Source of the DNA: an uncultured Muribaculaceae bacterium
GTDB taxonomy: Bacteria; Bacteroidota; Bacteroidia; Bacteroidales; Muribaculaceae
Reading direction: 5' to 3'
DNA length: 49,172 nucleotides
NCBI GenBank assembly: GCA_910583795.1
Contig: CAJTZQ010000011.1
Span: forward strand, 14,874-64,045
The notes beneath the pieces are model-generated. The model saw only the letters and a list, made by a program, of their open reading frames with translations. It was not told where the DNA came from and did not search any database. Position 1 is the first letter of the stretch. Each line of letters starts with the position of its first letter. A program made the position numbers and the translations under genes. This document shows, piece by piece, positions 17,623-26,269 of the stretch.

Positions 17623-17740
17623 ATGAAACCTATATACCATATTTTAATGCTCATGCTGCTATTGTTAGCTTGTTGCATGGTCTCCTGCTCCAACCATAAA
17701 CAGCAAGAGACACTTAACCGTGCAGAATCTCTATTACAAA
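17623..17740 (+). pseudogene. 5' fragment of a lipoprotein gene, probably of a TPR protein
   Basis: From ATG 17623 the reading is a lipoprotein signal (MKPIYHILMLMLLLLACCMV then SCSNHKQQETLNRAESLLQ). The start is typical of Bacteroidetes tetratricopeptide-repeat lipoproteins, where LNRAESLL begins the first helix. The frame then leaves this pattern at about 17735-17745, where another frame opens as the radical SAM protein. The fragment looks like the front of an unrelated gene fused to the radical SAM region. Confidence 0.55.
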
Positions 17741-18908
17741 AGAAGACTTTAATGCAGTTCTTTCGAATCTTGCCGGAAAACAGATTATTGAGCTTTGTAA
17801 TGAACCTGGAGACAAATTATCAAAGAACAATAGCCCTATACGTGTAATAAGCCTTGAAATTACCGAAAAGTGCAATCTTAAATGTCGCTATTGCTATGGT
17901 AATTTTAAACCCAGCAATTCAAATCGATTAAAGTTGGAAGATATCGCCACATTATTTAGAAAACTAACTGAAAGAGGTGTAAAATTACTTGAAATTACAG
18001 GTGGAGAACCTTCGGTCCATCCAGATTTCAATATAATTCTATCTCTAGCATGCGCCAACTTTGAGAAAATAACAATAATGACCAATGGTGTCCATTTCAA
18101 TGAGACATCCTTCAAAATATTCAAACAATACCAAGATAAAATTGGGTTTAGCATCAGCATTGATGGTTTCAGTGAAAAATCAAATGCGTTCCAACGCCAA
18201 GTACCTAATACGTTCAGAAAAAGTCTCAACACGATCATTAGACTAAAAAAAGAAATCAATCCCCAATATTTTCGTATAGTTTATATGCTTACAAACGAAA
18301 ATGTATCTGAAATCGATGCATTCTTTGAGAATATGATACAAAATGGGATTAAACATCTTCTGATAAGCATACCTGAACAAATTGATAAGGGGAGAACCTA
18401 TCATTTACCAGATGGATGCAATATGAGTGATCGTGACAGTCTATCCCGAAAGGCATTAGAGGAAGAGTGTACGCGCATATATAATAAATATAACACTCAA
18501 GTTATTACACTAATGGATACCTTGGGACCTGAGGCCCTAAAAATAGCCAGCGTATTACCTAGTTGTGGTGCTGGATGGGGAACTCTATCTTTTAAGGCAA
18601 ATGGAGATGTCCTTCCTTGTAATATGATGGAGAACAAATGGGTATTAGGAAACTTCAAAGAAGATCCAAACTTGGAATTTCTGTCTAATGAAAATCCTCT
18701 TTATCTATTTCTATCTCATATAAATCTAAATGCTGAAAATGGAAATAGAAATCCGTGTATTTCTTGCAAAGAAAATACATTTTGTGCAAAATGTATTAAC
18801 AAAATATTCTTAGCTAATCAAAGGCGAATAAAAAGAGGGTTAGGTATCTGTCCTTTTCTGTCATCAATAGAAATACCAGACGCTATACTAAATTATATAT
18901 CCAAATAA
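17739..18908 (+). CDS. Radical SAM/SPASM peptide-maturase-like protein, 5' end without start codon
   Basis: The open frame runs from 17718 to the TAA at 18906-18908 and contains the full radical SAM signature CNLKCRYC (CxxxCxxC at 17871-17894). The GGEP motif follows (EITGGEPSVHP), and a C-terminal SPASM domain has cysteine clusters including PSCGAGW, VLPCNMM, CISCKENTFCAKC and GICPF. Such proteins modify ribosomal peptides. No ATG, GTG or TTG precedes the Cys motif in frame; a TTG at 17934 would lose it. The upstream DNA is a lipoprotein gene stub in another frame, so this gene is probably truncated at its 5' end, or needs a frameshift from the stub. The ABC ATPase gene follows after 2 bases. 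The DNA is clearly more AT-rich than the PULs. Confidence 0.75.
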   Translation, partial: KEDFNAVLSNLAGKQIIELCNEPGDKLSKNNSPIRVISLEITEKCNLKCRYCYGNFKPSNSNRLKLEDIATLFRKLTERGVKLLEITGGEPSVHPDFNIILSLACANFEKITIMTNGVHFNETSFKIFKQYQDKIGFSISIDGFSEKSNAFQRQVPNTFRKSLNTIIRLKKEINPQYFRIVYMLTNENVSEIDAFFENMIQNGIKHLLISIPEQIDKGRTYHLPDGCNMSDRDSLSRKALEEECTRIYNKYNTQVITLMDTLGPEALKIASVLPSCGAGWGTLSFKANGDVLPCNMMENKWVLGNFKEDPNLEFLSNENPLYLFLSHINLNAENGNRNPCISCKENTFCAKCINKIFLANQRRIKRGLGICPFLSSIEIPDAILNYISK

Positions 18909-18910
18909 TC

Positions 18911-19843
18911 ATGATTTCGATATCAAACATAACCAAGCATTTCGGGTCAGCATTGGCATTAGATGATGTGTCATTTAATATCCCAACCAATGCTATTACT
19001 GCTATTGTGGGATCAAATGGAGCAGGAAAAACCACTTTGCTCAAGATACTGGTTAAACTTTTGGATGCTGATTATGGCGAAGTAAATTATGATAATATTT
19101 CTTCTATTAAAGATTTTAGAAGAAAAATAGGATATCTGCCTGAACAAAGAGGGTTATATACAGACATCGATATTGAGACCCAACTTCTACACTTTGCAAC
19201 CATAAGAGGCCTGGCCAAGAAAGAAGCATCCCAAAATGTCTCTTATTGGTTAAGAAAATTTGATATGCATCGTTGGGCCCAAGCTAAAATAACCTCTCTC
19301 TCCAAAGGGATGCAACAGAAGATTCAATTGATATCCAGCCTTGTAAATATGCCTACATTACTTTTCATGGATGAGCCCTTAAGTGGACTGGATCCTTTAA
19401 ATTTTCGATATTTCTGTTCAATTATAAAAGAATATCAAATAAATTTTAATGCTACTATCGTCCTATCCACACACAACATGAAATCAGTGGAACAGATATG
19501 TTCTAATGTTGCAATCTTGAATAAATCAAAATTAAGAGATTTTGGAACAATATCTGATTTAAAAAGGCGCTATGCAACGTCCGGAACATACCGAATCATC
19601 GCAAAGAAAACCAACGATTTGGAAAATCGGATGAATCCAACCTTTGTTTCGCAGGACTTTTCTATAGACTCCGAGGACATAAATTCTGAATTTGTACAAC
19701 TCGAACTCTCATCTCCAAGAGATGGACTATCTCTTCTTGATGCTATGGCGTTTATTACAAAAAACATTCCAGACATAGAAATTATATCTTGTTCAGAATC
19801 TATACCTACAATGGAAGATATTTTTGTAGAAATAAATGAATAA
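18911..19843 (+). CDS. ABC transporter ATP-binding protein
   Basis: This 310-residue cytosolic ATPase has Walker A GSNGAGKTT (residues 34-42), the Q-loop in IGYLPEQRGLYTDI, an atypical signature LSKGMQQKI, Walker B TLLFMDEPLSGLDP and an H-loop in LSTHNM. A C-terminal extension (RIIAKKTNDL onward) and a MEDIFVEI end resemble the NatA/YhaQ group that works with ABC-2 type permeases. It powers the permease encoded 9 bases downstream. With the upstream radical SAM gene it suggests export of a modified peptide, though the cargo is not seen. Confidence 0.93.
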   Translation: MISISNITKHFGSALALDDVSFNIPTNAITAIVGSNGAGKTTLLKILVKLLDADYGEVNYDNISSIKDFRRKIGYLPEQRGLYTDIDIETQLLHFATIRGLAKKEASQNVSYWLRKFDMHRWAQAKITSLSKGMQQKIQLISSLVNMPTLLFMDEPLSGLDPLNFRYFCSIIKEYQINFNATIVLSTHNMKSVEQICSNVAILNKSKLRDFGTISDLKRRYATSGTYRIIAKKTNDLENRMNPTFVSQDFSIDSEDINSEFVQLELSSPRDGLSLLDAMAFITKNIPDIEIISCSESIPTMEDIFVEINE

Positions 19844-19852
19844 TCTATAATT

Positions 19853-21025
19853 ATGGACATAAAAGCAATAATAAATTTGATGGCTTTTGAAATTAAGGCA
19901 CAACTTAAAACGAAAGCTTTCTGGTTATTAGCAATTCTTCCTCCCCTAGCACTTATTGCTATGTTCTGGTTGAATACTACTAATACTGTATCAAATAATA
20001 TCTATGTAATAAACACAACAAATATTCCAATCAACATTGAACCAACCGAACATCTCATTATAAAAAAGGTTGGTTCTGACTTCCAATGTTCTAAAAAAGA
20101 TAGTCCTGATGCCATTATTACAATATCTAATAATGGGGAAGGACATATTATGTGCTCTATTGATCAATATAGGATAGTGCTCCCGGAAAACTTGAGTTAT
20201 ATTCAAAAAACCATACGAGATTCTTACACACACCATATTCTCTCTGATGATTACATCTTTGCCATAAAACAATCTGTTTCAAATGTACATTTTGAGACTG
20301 AAATCAAAAATGTCGAATCTAATTATCTTACTGTTATTGCCACAGCAGTCATCATCATTCTTTATATAGTTATTTTGCAATTTTCAAGTTCTATATTAAG
20401 AATGATTGGAAAGGAAAAGAAAAATAAAATTTCAGAGGTCTTATTAACGGCATTAAATGAACGAGATATAATTATATCCAAGCTCCTCTCTGGGTTAACT
20501 GTAGCTACTGTTCAGATTTTATTCTGGTTAGTTGGAGCCATCATAATTGCATATGTTATAGACATTTTTGCAGAAACCTCTATCTGGGATGATATAATAT
20601 CTACACTACTTTCACTTACTAATTTTGTAAGTGTCCATACATTAGTGTCATACTTATTACTCTCCCTAGTAATGTTCATTGGGGGATATCTCTTATACGC
20701 GTCTATATTTTCAATTATTGGAGCAATATCCAGCGAAAATACAAATACTCAGCAATTTTCAATTATAGCAACACTCCCTCTTTTACTAACATTCGTATAT
20801 GTATCAAAGAATATCAATACGTCAAATTCCGTTATCGATTTATTATCTATATTTCCCTTATCTAGTCCAATCGCATTATTGGCAAGTGTTCCACAAGAAT
20901 GGTCCTGGACAGTTATTATTTGTTCTGTCGCTACTTTATATTTATGTGATATAATACTAATATATATCACATCTAAGTTATATAAAGACAACGATATTCG
21001 ATTTCTTTTAAGGAATAATAAGTAA
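19853..21025 (+). CDS. ABC-2 type transporter permease (NatB-like)
   Basis: This 390-residue membrane protein has one N-terminal helix (residues about 23-41), a soluble extracytoplasmic part of about 120 residues, and then five or six helices (for example TVIATAVIIILYIVILQF, VATVQILFWLVGAIIIAYVI, and a loop before LLLSLVMFIGGYLLYASIF). This is the layout of NatB/YhaP-type ABC-2 permeases. The motif GKEKKNKISEVLLTAL after the second helix is characteristic of the family. It pairs with the ATPase upstream and is followed after 17 bases by the GLPGLI gene. Confidence 0.9.
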   Translation: MDIKAIINLMAFEIKAQLKTKAFWLLAILPPLALIAMFWLNTTNTVSNNIYVINTTNIPINIEPTEHLIIKKVGSDFQCSKKDSPDAIITISNNGEGHIMCSIDQYRIVLPENLSYIQKTIRDSYTHHILSDDYIFAIKQSVSNVHFETEIKNVESNYLTVIATAVIIILYIVILQFSSSILRMIGKEKKNKISEVLLTALNERDIIISKLLSGLTVATVQILFWLVGAIIIAYVIDIFAETSIWDDIISTLLSLTNFVSVHTLVSYLLLSLVMFIGGYLLYASIFSIIGAISSENTNTQQFSIIATLPLLLTFVYVSKNINTSNSVIDLLSIFPLSSPIALLASVPQEWSWTVIICSVATLYLCDIILIYITSKLYKDNDIRFLLRNNK

Positions 21026-21042
21026 CATTAAAATGATTAAAT

Positions 21043-21843
21043 ATGAGTAAATTTATTTCATTCTTATTCTTGTGCTTTGCTTCATTAGCAACATTTGCAC
21101 AAGTAGCCGACTTGAAAGTCAGTTACAACTACCAACATTATAGTCCAGATGGAAAGGAAATCAATAGCCATATGATTCTCCTTGCAAACAAAGATGAGTC
21201 TAAGTTCTTCAACATTCTAAACGAACAGGTTGACTCGATGATGGTCACTCCGGAAGGTAGAATGGCTTATGGACAAATGGTTCAAGCAGCTACGGCTAAA
21301 AAAGACGTATCCAATCTCCCTATAAAAAAAGAGCCGATGTATGTACTGAAATCAAGGAAAGACTGTCTTACATCTGTGTATGATCTTGTTGGCGTAGACT
21401 ACTGGTTTTATGACGAACCACTTGTTGCACAGCGATGGGAAATATCAAATTCGACCAAGACAATACTTGGATACGAGTGTGTTAAAGCAACATGTGATTA
21501 TAGAGGCCGCCATTGGACTGCATGGTTTACTCCGGAGATTCCGATTCAAGATGGTCCGTGGAAATTATCCGGACTACCTGGACTTATACTTATTGCCGAA
21601 GATACATCTGGACAATATTCATTCGTTGCTGATGGGATACAGAACAGCACAGATATAATCCGTCCCATCTTTGGAAAAGAAAACTATGAGAAAACCAATA
21701 GGATAAAGTATCTTCAAGCTATGAGAGCTTTCACTAACAATCCTGTGGAATATATGAAAGCTTCGACAGGGGCAGATATAACAAACATACCAAAAATAGA
21801 AATTGACGAATCTTACGATTTTCTTGAAAAAGACTATCGATAA
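21043..21843 (+). CDS. GLPGLI family secreted protein
   Basis: This 266-residue protein has a signal peptide (MSKFISFLFLCFASLATFAQ) and the family-defining motif in GPWKLSGLPGLILIAEDTSG (about residues 169-188). The beta-rich core includes GYECVKATCDYRGRHWTAWFTPEIPI, which is also typical. The function of the family is unknown. In Bacteroidetes its members are often coded beside TonB-dependent receptor-like proteins and sometimes in peptide-maturation clusters; that statement is from family knowledge. The stop shares one base with the start of the downstream receptor gene, which implies coupled translation. It should act in the periplasm or at the outer membrane. Confidence 0.9.
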   Translation: MSKFISFLFLCFASLATFAQVADLKVSYNYQHYSPDGKEINSHMILLANKDESKFFNILNEQVDSMMVTPEGRMAYGQMVQAATAKKDVSNLPIKKEPMYVLKSRKDCLTSVYDLVGVDYWFYDEPLVAQRWEISNSTKTILGYECVKATCDYRGRHWTAWFTPEIPIQDGPWKLSGLPGLILIAEDTSGQYSFVADGIQNSTDIIRPIFGKENYEKTNRIKYLQAMRAFTNNPVEYMKASTGADITNIPKIEIDESYDFLEKDYR

Positions 21844-24422
21844 TGAAAATATTTACATTAGCCATACTATACTTTCTGGTATCGTTTGTGACTGTTGCAC
21901 AGATTAACGTAACCGGCAAAATTATCGACAGGGAGACAAATGAACCTCTTGTCGGGGCTTCGGTTATTATAAAGGGAGCTGACGGCAAGATTAAGAATTT
22001 CGCTTCGTCTAAGTCGGACGGAGGCTTCGCTATCACCATGTCGTCGGTAAATGGTTGCCAACTGGAAGTTACCATGATGAGCTTCGCAAAAAAAACGATA
22101 CCTCTCGACAGTATTTCTTTTCCACTCACCGTTCAGCTCGAACCGGGCACAACGCTGTTAAAAGAGGTGACGGTCAAGGCTGACCGCATACGGGAACAGG
22201 GCGACACCATTACCTACAATGTCGGCAGTTTTGCCCAGCAGCAGGATCGATCCATCGGCGATGTGCTGAAGCGTATGCCGGGAATTGACGTTGCCAACAA
22301 TGGCAAGATTCAATATCAGGGAGAGGATATAAACAAATTCTATATCGAAGGATCCGACCTGCTCGGAGGCAAATATGGCATTGCCACTAACGGCATAAGC
22401 CACGAGGATGTGGGTGCAGTCGAGGTCATGGAGAACCATCAGCCGATGCAGGTACTATCTGGCATATCCTTTTCCGACAAGGCCGCTATCAACCTTAAAC
22501 TGAAAAACAAGGCGAAAGCAACTTGGACTTTCCATGGAGATGCCGGAGGAGGTTGGTCGTGGCAGCCCGAAGGTGCAATATGGGACGGTGAACTGTTCGC
22601 TATGGCAGTGATGACCGGATTCCAGAACATAACCACCCTGCGCACCAACAATACCGGCGTGAACCTTGCATCGTCAGGTACCGATTTCTTTGCCGACCGT
22701 CGGCAGACAGGGCTCAGCAGATATGTCGGAGTCTGTCTGCCGGGAGTCCCGTCATTAAATGACAAACGGACTCTGTTCAACCGCTCTTTCCTCATATCGA
22801 CCAACAGTCTGTGGAAATTCGATCGAGACGAGTTTAAGGTCAATATCGACTATTCATTCAATCGCGTGACAGCCGACGCCTCTAACATCACCACTTATTT
22901 TCTTGACGAGGGCAACCGCATAATCACCGAAAACCGGAGCGGTACGGAACACAGCCACTCCCTAAGCGGCAAGTTCATATATGAGCTAAACCAAAAGACG
23001 GCGTTCATCAACAACACGCTCCAGACAAACATAGACTGGGATGATGTCAGCCTCGCCACAACCGGCTCTCTACCCAACGATCAGTATGCTAAATTGCCGG
23101 ATTACTATGTCAGCAACAAGTTCAAGATGATAAAACGCTTCAAAGGGAAACATCTTGTAACATTCCAGAGCGTGAACGAATGGGAATCGCTGCCACAGAC
23201 GCTGAATCTCAACAGGGACAGTCAGAAGTTTAATCAGCATATCTCAGACCATGCTTTCTATACCCATGAGAGCGCGGCTTACGCATTCAACATAAAGGGT
23301 GTGACACTGAGTCTTGAAGGTGGCATAAAGGGTTATCTCCACTCGATGGATTCGCAACTGCCCGAATTTCCGGAGGAGCTTCCGGGGCTGACTGAAAACG
23401 TGGTAAACACCAACTATCTCACAGTATATGCAACACCTAAGTTTGAATACAGGGTGCGCCGGGTAAATCTATCGCTCAACTTGCCCGTAAGTTACGCCCA
23501 TTATAACTTTAACAAAGCGATTGCCAACCACAACGAGGTATATTTCTCTCCGTCGTTAAGTTTCAACTGGAAACCGAACAACCGCTTTTCTGGCACCTTG
23601 CGCGGAGGTCTCGGACGCTCGCCGATGAATCTCAACCTTATCCATCCCGGCCTCATAATGACCGACTACCGCACCCTGAAATCCGGCGTGGATGACTTTT
23701 ACAATTCATCGTCTCAGAACGTGTCTGCAAGCATCAATTACAAACATACCCGCCACGGATTGTTTGCCAACGGTATGGTTATGCAGTCGTGGACTCACGT
23801 ACCATATACCATGGCACAGCAACTTTATGGCGACTATGTGGTTTACTGCTATGCCAACGCCAAGAACGACGGTAAGACACTTATGGCGATGGGCAGCCTC
23901 GGCAAGACCCTCGACTTCATGCGCGGAAGCTGCAATGTCAACGGTTCGTTCAGACGCAACGAGGCGCATCTGCTCTCGCAGCAGCAATCGATAAATTCGG
24001 TCAGCACAGGGTGGAGTGTCGGAGGCAAAATCAACGGAAATCCATGCCGCTGGTTCAGCTTCGACTACCGTATAGACTATTCCGACAGCCGTCTGACGAT
24101 GAACGGACTGAGCGAGTCGTGGCTATCGACAATGGAGAACGAACTGAGCCTCACCTTCATTCCCTACAGAAAATGGCAATGGACGGTCAGCGGCGAACAT
24201 TACCGCAATGAACTGACCGAACATAATTATAAAAATATAGTTATGCTTGACACCAAACTGACCTTTCAGCTCAATAAGAGGATAGAATTTGCCGCGTCGC
24301 TCACCAACATTCTCAACAAACGAAGCTATAACTACACTACCTACTCGCAGCTCTCATCATTCGAGTCGCAGCGTCAACTCCGAGGTCGTCAGCTTCTATT
24401 CTCAATAATAATAAGAAAATAA
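21843..24422 (+). CDS. TonB-dependent receptor-like outer membrane beta-barrel protein
   Basis: This 859-residue protein has a signal peptide, a carboxypeptidase regulatory-like domain (VTGKIIDRETNEPLVGASVII), a plug-like domain (GDVLKRMPGIDVANNGKIQYQG and NKFYIEGSDLL), and a long barrel ending RQLLFSIIIRK. It belongs to the receptor group that pairs with GLPGLI proteins rather than to SusC. It probably moves a peptide or siderophore-like ligand through the outer membrane. Its base composition is richer in G and C than the preceding genes of the same operon, although the two coding regions overlap by one base. This points to a mosaic origin or different constraints. Confidence 0.88.
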   Translation: MKIFTLAILYFLVSFVTVAQINVTGKIIDRETNEPLVGASVIIKGADGKIKNFASSKSDGGFAITMSSVNGCQLEVTMMSFAKKTIPLDSISFPLTVQLEPGTTLLKEVTVKADRIREQGDTITYNVGSFAQQQDRSIGDVLKRMPGIDVANNGKIQYQGEDINKFYIEGSDLLGGKYGIATNGISHEDVGAVEVMENHQPMQVLSGISFSDKAAINLKLKNKAKATWTFHGDAGGGWSWQPEGAIWDGELFAMAVMTGFQNITTLRTNNTGVNLASSGTDFFADRRQTGLSRYVGVCLPGVPSLNDKRTLFNRSFLISTNSLWKFDRDEFKVNIDYSFNRVTADASNITTYFLDEGNRIITENRSGTEHSHSLSGKFIYELNQKTAFINNTLQTNIDWDDVSLATTGSLPNDQYAKLPDYYVSNKFKMIKRFKGKHLVTFQSVNEWESLPQTLNLNRDSQKFNQHISDHAFYTHESAAYAFNIKGVTLSLEGGIKGYLHSMDSQLPEFPEELPGLTENVVNTNYLTVYATPKFEYRVRRVNLSLNLPVSYAHYNFNKAIANHNEVYFSPSLSFNWKPNNRFSGTLRGGLGRSPMNLNLIHPGLIMTDYRTLKSGVDDFYNSSSQNVSASINYKHTRHGLFANGMVMQSWTHVPYTMAQQLYGDYVVYCYANAKNDGKTLMAMGSLGKTLDFMRGSCNVNGSFRRNEAHLLSQQQSINSVSTGWSVGGKINGNPCRWFSFDYRIDYSDSRLTMNGLSESWLSTMENELSLTFIPYRKWQWTVSGEHYRNELTEHNYKNIVMLDTKLTFQLNKRIEFAASLTNILNKRSYNYTTYSQLSSFESQRQLRGRQLLFSIIIRK

Positions 24423-24453
24423 TAAACAGAACACTCAAGCATTTTTATTTTAA

Positions 24454-24461
24454 TAAATTTG
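24454..24461 (+). promoter_or_regulatory. Possible -7 box upstream of the DUF697-like gene
   Basis: TAAATTTG matches the TAnnTTTG consensus in the very AT-rich gap after the receptor gene. No clear -33 element accompanies it. It would give a leader of about 130 bases. Confidence 0.35.
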
Positions 24462-24595
24462 CTTATTTTTTATTTTTTTATTAACTTGCGCACTATTAAA
24501 AATAGTACCCCCTCTTAAACCTATTACATACTAATGTCAACCTAAGTCTGGCAACGTGATTGCCATAGTTTTTAACCTATAATTCTAACATTATT

Positions 24596-25005
24596 ATGGC
24601 ACTCTTAGATAGAATTGCTACTGTATTCTTTAAATCAGTGGATAATCAAGCATTAGCAATTATCCATTGTGTAGCTCTTGAAATGGGCACCGTCGTTTTT
24701 TTACCGCACAAATCCCTGGAGATAAATTCGTAATTGCTGGAGCGCAAATAGATATGGTACTCCGGTTAGGCAGACTTTATAAAGTAAGACTGGACAGAGC
24801 GCATGCGATTGGCTTAGTCCAAGCATCTTTAGCCACATTAGCAGGACCAACGTTAGCGGCAGAAGGTGCAAATCAAGTAGTAAAATACATTCCTGGATAT
24901 GGCAACATTAGCAATACAGCTGTTGCAGCATCAATTACAGAAGCTATTGGATGGATATGTATTAAATGGTTTAAAGACGGAAGTTGGGTTAAACAAGCTG
25001 GATAA
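24596..25005 (+). pseudogene. DUF697-like small protein gene, frameshifted at a T7 run
   Basis: From ATG 24596 the reading is MALLDRIATVFFKSVDNQAL and continues to MGTVVF at a run of seven T (24696-24702), where the frame is lost. The next frame continues TAQIPGDKFVIAGAQIDMVL to KYIPGYGNISNTAVAASITE and ends at 25005. One more T would join both into a 136-residue protein. The pattern of hydrophobic segments with IPGxGNxxNxxxAxSxTEAIGW resembles DUF697-type small proteins. The function is unknown. A gene finder would report only the second half from ATG 24754. The run could be a phase-variable switch or a plain inactivating mutation. Confidence 0.6.
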
Positions 25006-25154
25006 TATAGATTGTTTCAAAACGGCCGTTTTTGAGAATGGCCGGCAACCGGGCTTTAAACAGCCTCAAGCAAGTAAATATCCGTCTCAAAACCCATATC
25101 TAAATCAAGTTCTCTTTTCATGAGAGAAGCTTGGTTTTAGAGACCTTTCAAAAT

Positions 25155-25204
25155 CGACTTCTTGCCATAAGTGGGTTAAAAATACCACTTATGGCAAGAA
25201 GTCG
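25155..25204. repeat. Long palindrome P1 of the hairpin array
   Basis: Two perfect 20-bp arms, CGACTTCTTGCCATAAGTGG (25155-25174) and its complement (25185-25204), flank a 10-base AT-rich loop. The inner CATAAGTGG is shared with the other palindromes, while the outer arm differs. Confidence 0.9.
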
Positions 25205-25283
25205 GTCTGTAAAGAGAATTCTCAACACTAAAATTTACCACCATGAGCCATATCTACCACCCCAGCAGTGGCAAATCCAATCT

Positions 25284-25335
25284 CCGACTCATAGCTATAA
25301 GTGGGTATAAAAAGCCACTTATAGCTATGAGTCGG
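25284..25335. repeat. Long palindrome P2 of the hairpin array
   Basis: The arms are 21 bp and perfect, with left-arm core CGACTCATAGCTATAAGTGG, around a 10-base loop (GTATAAAAAG). The layout is the same as P1, but the outer arm sequence has changed on both sides in step. The tail 25331-25364 recurs at 30586-30619. Confidence 0.9.
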
Positions 25336-25365
25336 CTCTTATGATAGCCTCCATCTCATCGAATA

Positions 25366-25409
25366 ATTAGCCATAAGTCCGTTTTCGCACCCACTTTTGG
25401 CTATAATTC
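25366..25409. repeat. Imperfect palindrome P3 of the hairpin array
   Basis: TTAGCCATAAGT and ACTTTTGGCTATAA form an interrupted inverted repeat with the same GCCATAAGT theme. It looks like a degenerate member. Confidence 0.6.
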
Positions 25410-25446
25410 AATTTCACAAATCGCCACTGCAGTCTCAAAACGCCTC

Positions 25447-25495
25447 CGACATTTAGCTATAAGTAGGGAATTTTTCCACTTATAGCTAAATGTCG
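25447..25495. repeat. Long palindrome P4 next to the AAA/DUF234 gene promoter
   Basis: Arms CGACATTTAGCTATAAGT (25447-25464) and its complement (25478-25495) pair over 18 bp. The right arm occupies the place of a -33 element for the TATCTTTG box at 25507-25514, so the palindrome could act as an operator on that gene. Confidence 0.85.
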
Positions 25496-25506
25496 TATAT
25501 TTTTCG

Positions 25507-25514
25507 TATCTTTG
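25507..25514 (+). promoter_or_regulatory. -7 box of the AAA/DUF234 gene
   Basis: TATCTTTG matches TAnnTTTG. It is 17 bases before the ATG at 25531 and just after palindrome P4. A small TTGTAAA/TTTACAA inverted repeat at 25512-25528 overlaps the probable transcription start. Confidence 0.55.
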
Positions 25515-25530
25515 TAAAAAATTTACAAAC

Positions 25531-26269
25531 ATGATAATAGGACGATTAGAAGAAATTTAACTTCATATACGCCTCTATTTTCAACAGACCGGAGAAATAT
25601 CTGAAAGTAGTAGAAGCGTTGGCTGGCAAAAAATCCGGAATGACAAGAGACGAAATCATCAGAACCAGTAAACTATATAACAATGGTCAACTTAGCGGGA
25701 TACTGGAAGATCTAATAGAATGCGGATTTATCAGAAAATATTGCCATACTGACAAACGACTTAGAGATGCCATATATCAGCTTATGGATTGCTATACTCT
25801 TTTCTACTATCAGTTTGTCAAATCCGCACACGGTGCCGATGAAGAATACTGGATAAGATCAATGAAAACGCCCATGCACAACACATGGTGCGGTCTTGCC
25901 TTTGAAAGAGTATGCCTGCTGCATACAAGACAAATAAAATCTGCCATAGGTATTTCTGGAATATCGGCAAGTCTATTCTCTTGGCATGTCAAAAAGAACA
26001 ATGACCATCCCGGCGCACAGATAGATCTTGTTATCGACAGAGCCGACAATGTGATCAATGTTTGTGAAATTAAATATGCTCCAGCTGGATATCGTCTAAC
26101 TGACAGCGAATTAAACAAGATTCATGACAGGCTAAGCATATTTAACCTGTATATTCCCCGTAGAAAAGTCGCACAACCACTTCTCATTACATCAAACGGA
26201 ATTATCAAGAATAATAATATATTTGAGATTCCTCTTCAAGTTACAGGAGACCAACTATTTCAGCCATGA
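25531..26269 (+). pseudogene. AAA+ ATPase with DUF234-type C-terminus, internally deleted
   Basis: The gene begins ATG ATA ATA GGA CGA (MIIGRLEEI then stop), which is the usual start of DUF234-type AAA+ ATPases just before the P-loop. It then continues in the frame of 25619-26269 with EKYLKVVEALAGKKSGMTRDEI. The remainder is the winged-helix and C-terminal DUF234 nuclease-like domain, with features AFERVCLLH, GAQIDLVIDR and INVCEIKYAP. The D...ExK spacing fits a PD-(D/E)XK fold. The whole ATPase core of about 200 residues is missing. Whether the C-terminal 216 residues are still made from an internal start is unknown. Confidence 0.75.

Noticed and set aside
24423..24595. A peptide precursor gene after the TonB-receptor gene
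   Set aside because: The gap is AT-rich and holds no short frame with a leader-like or Gly-Gly or Cys-rich core.
25155..25495. The palindrome array as a CRISPR
   Set aside because: Units are long inverted repeats of differing outer sequence with irregular spacing; there are no identical repeats with unique spacers and no cas gene.
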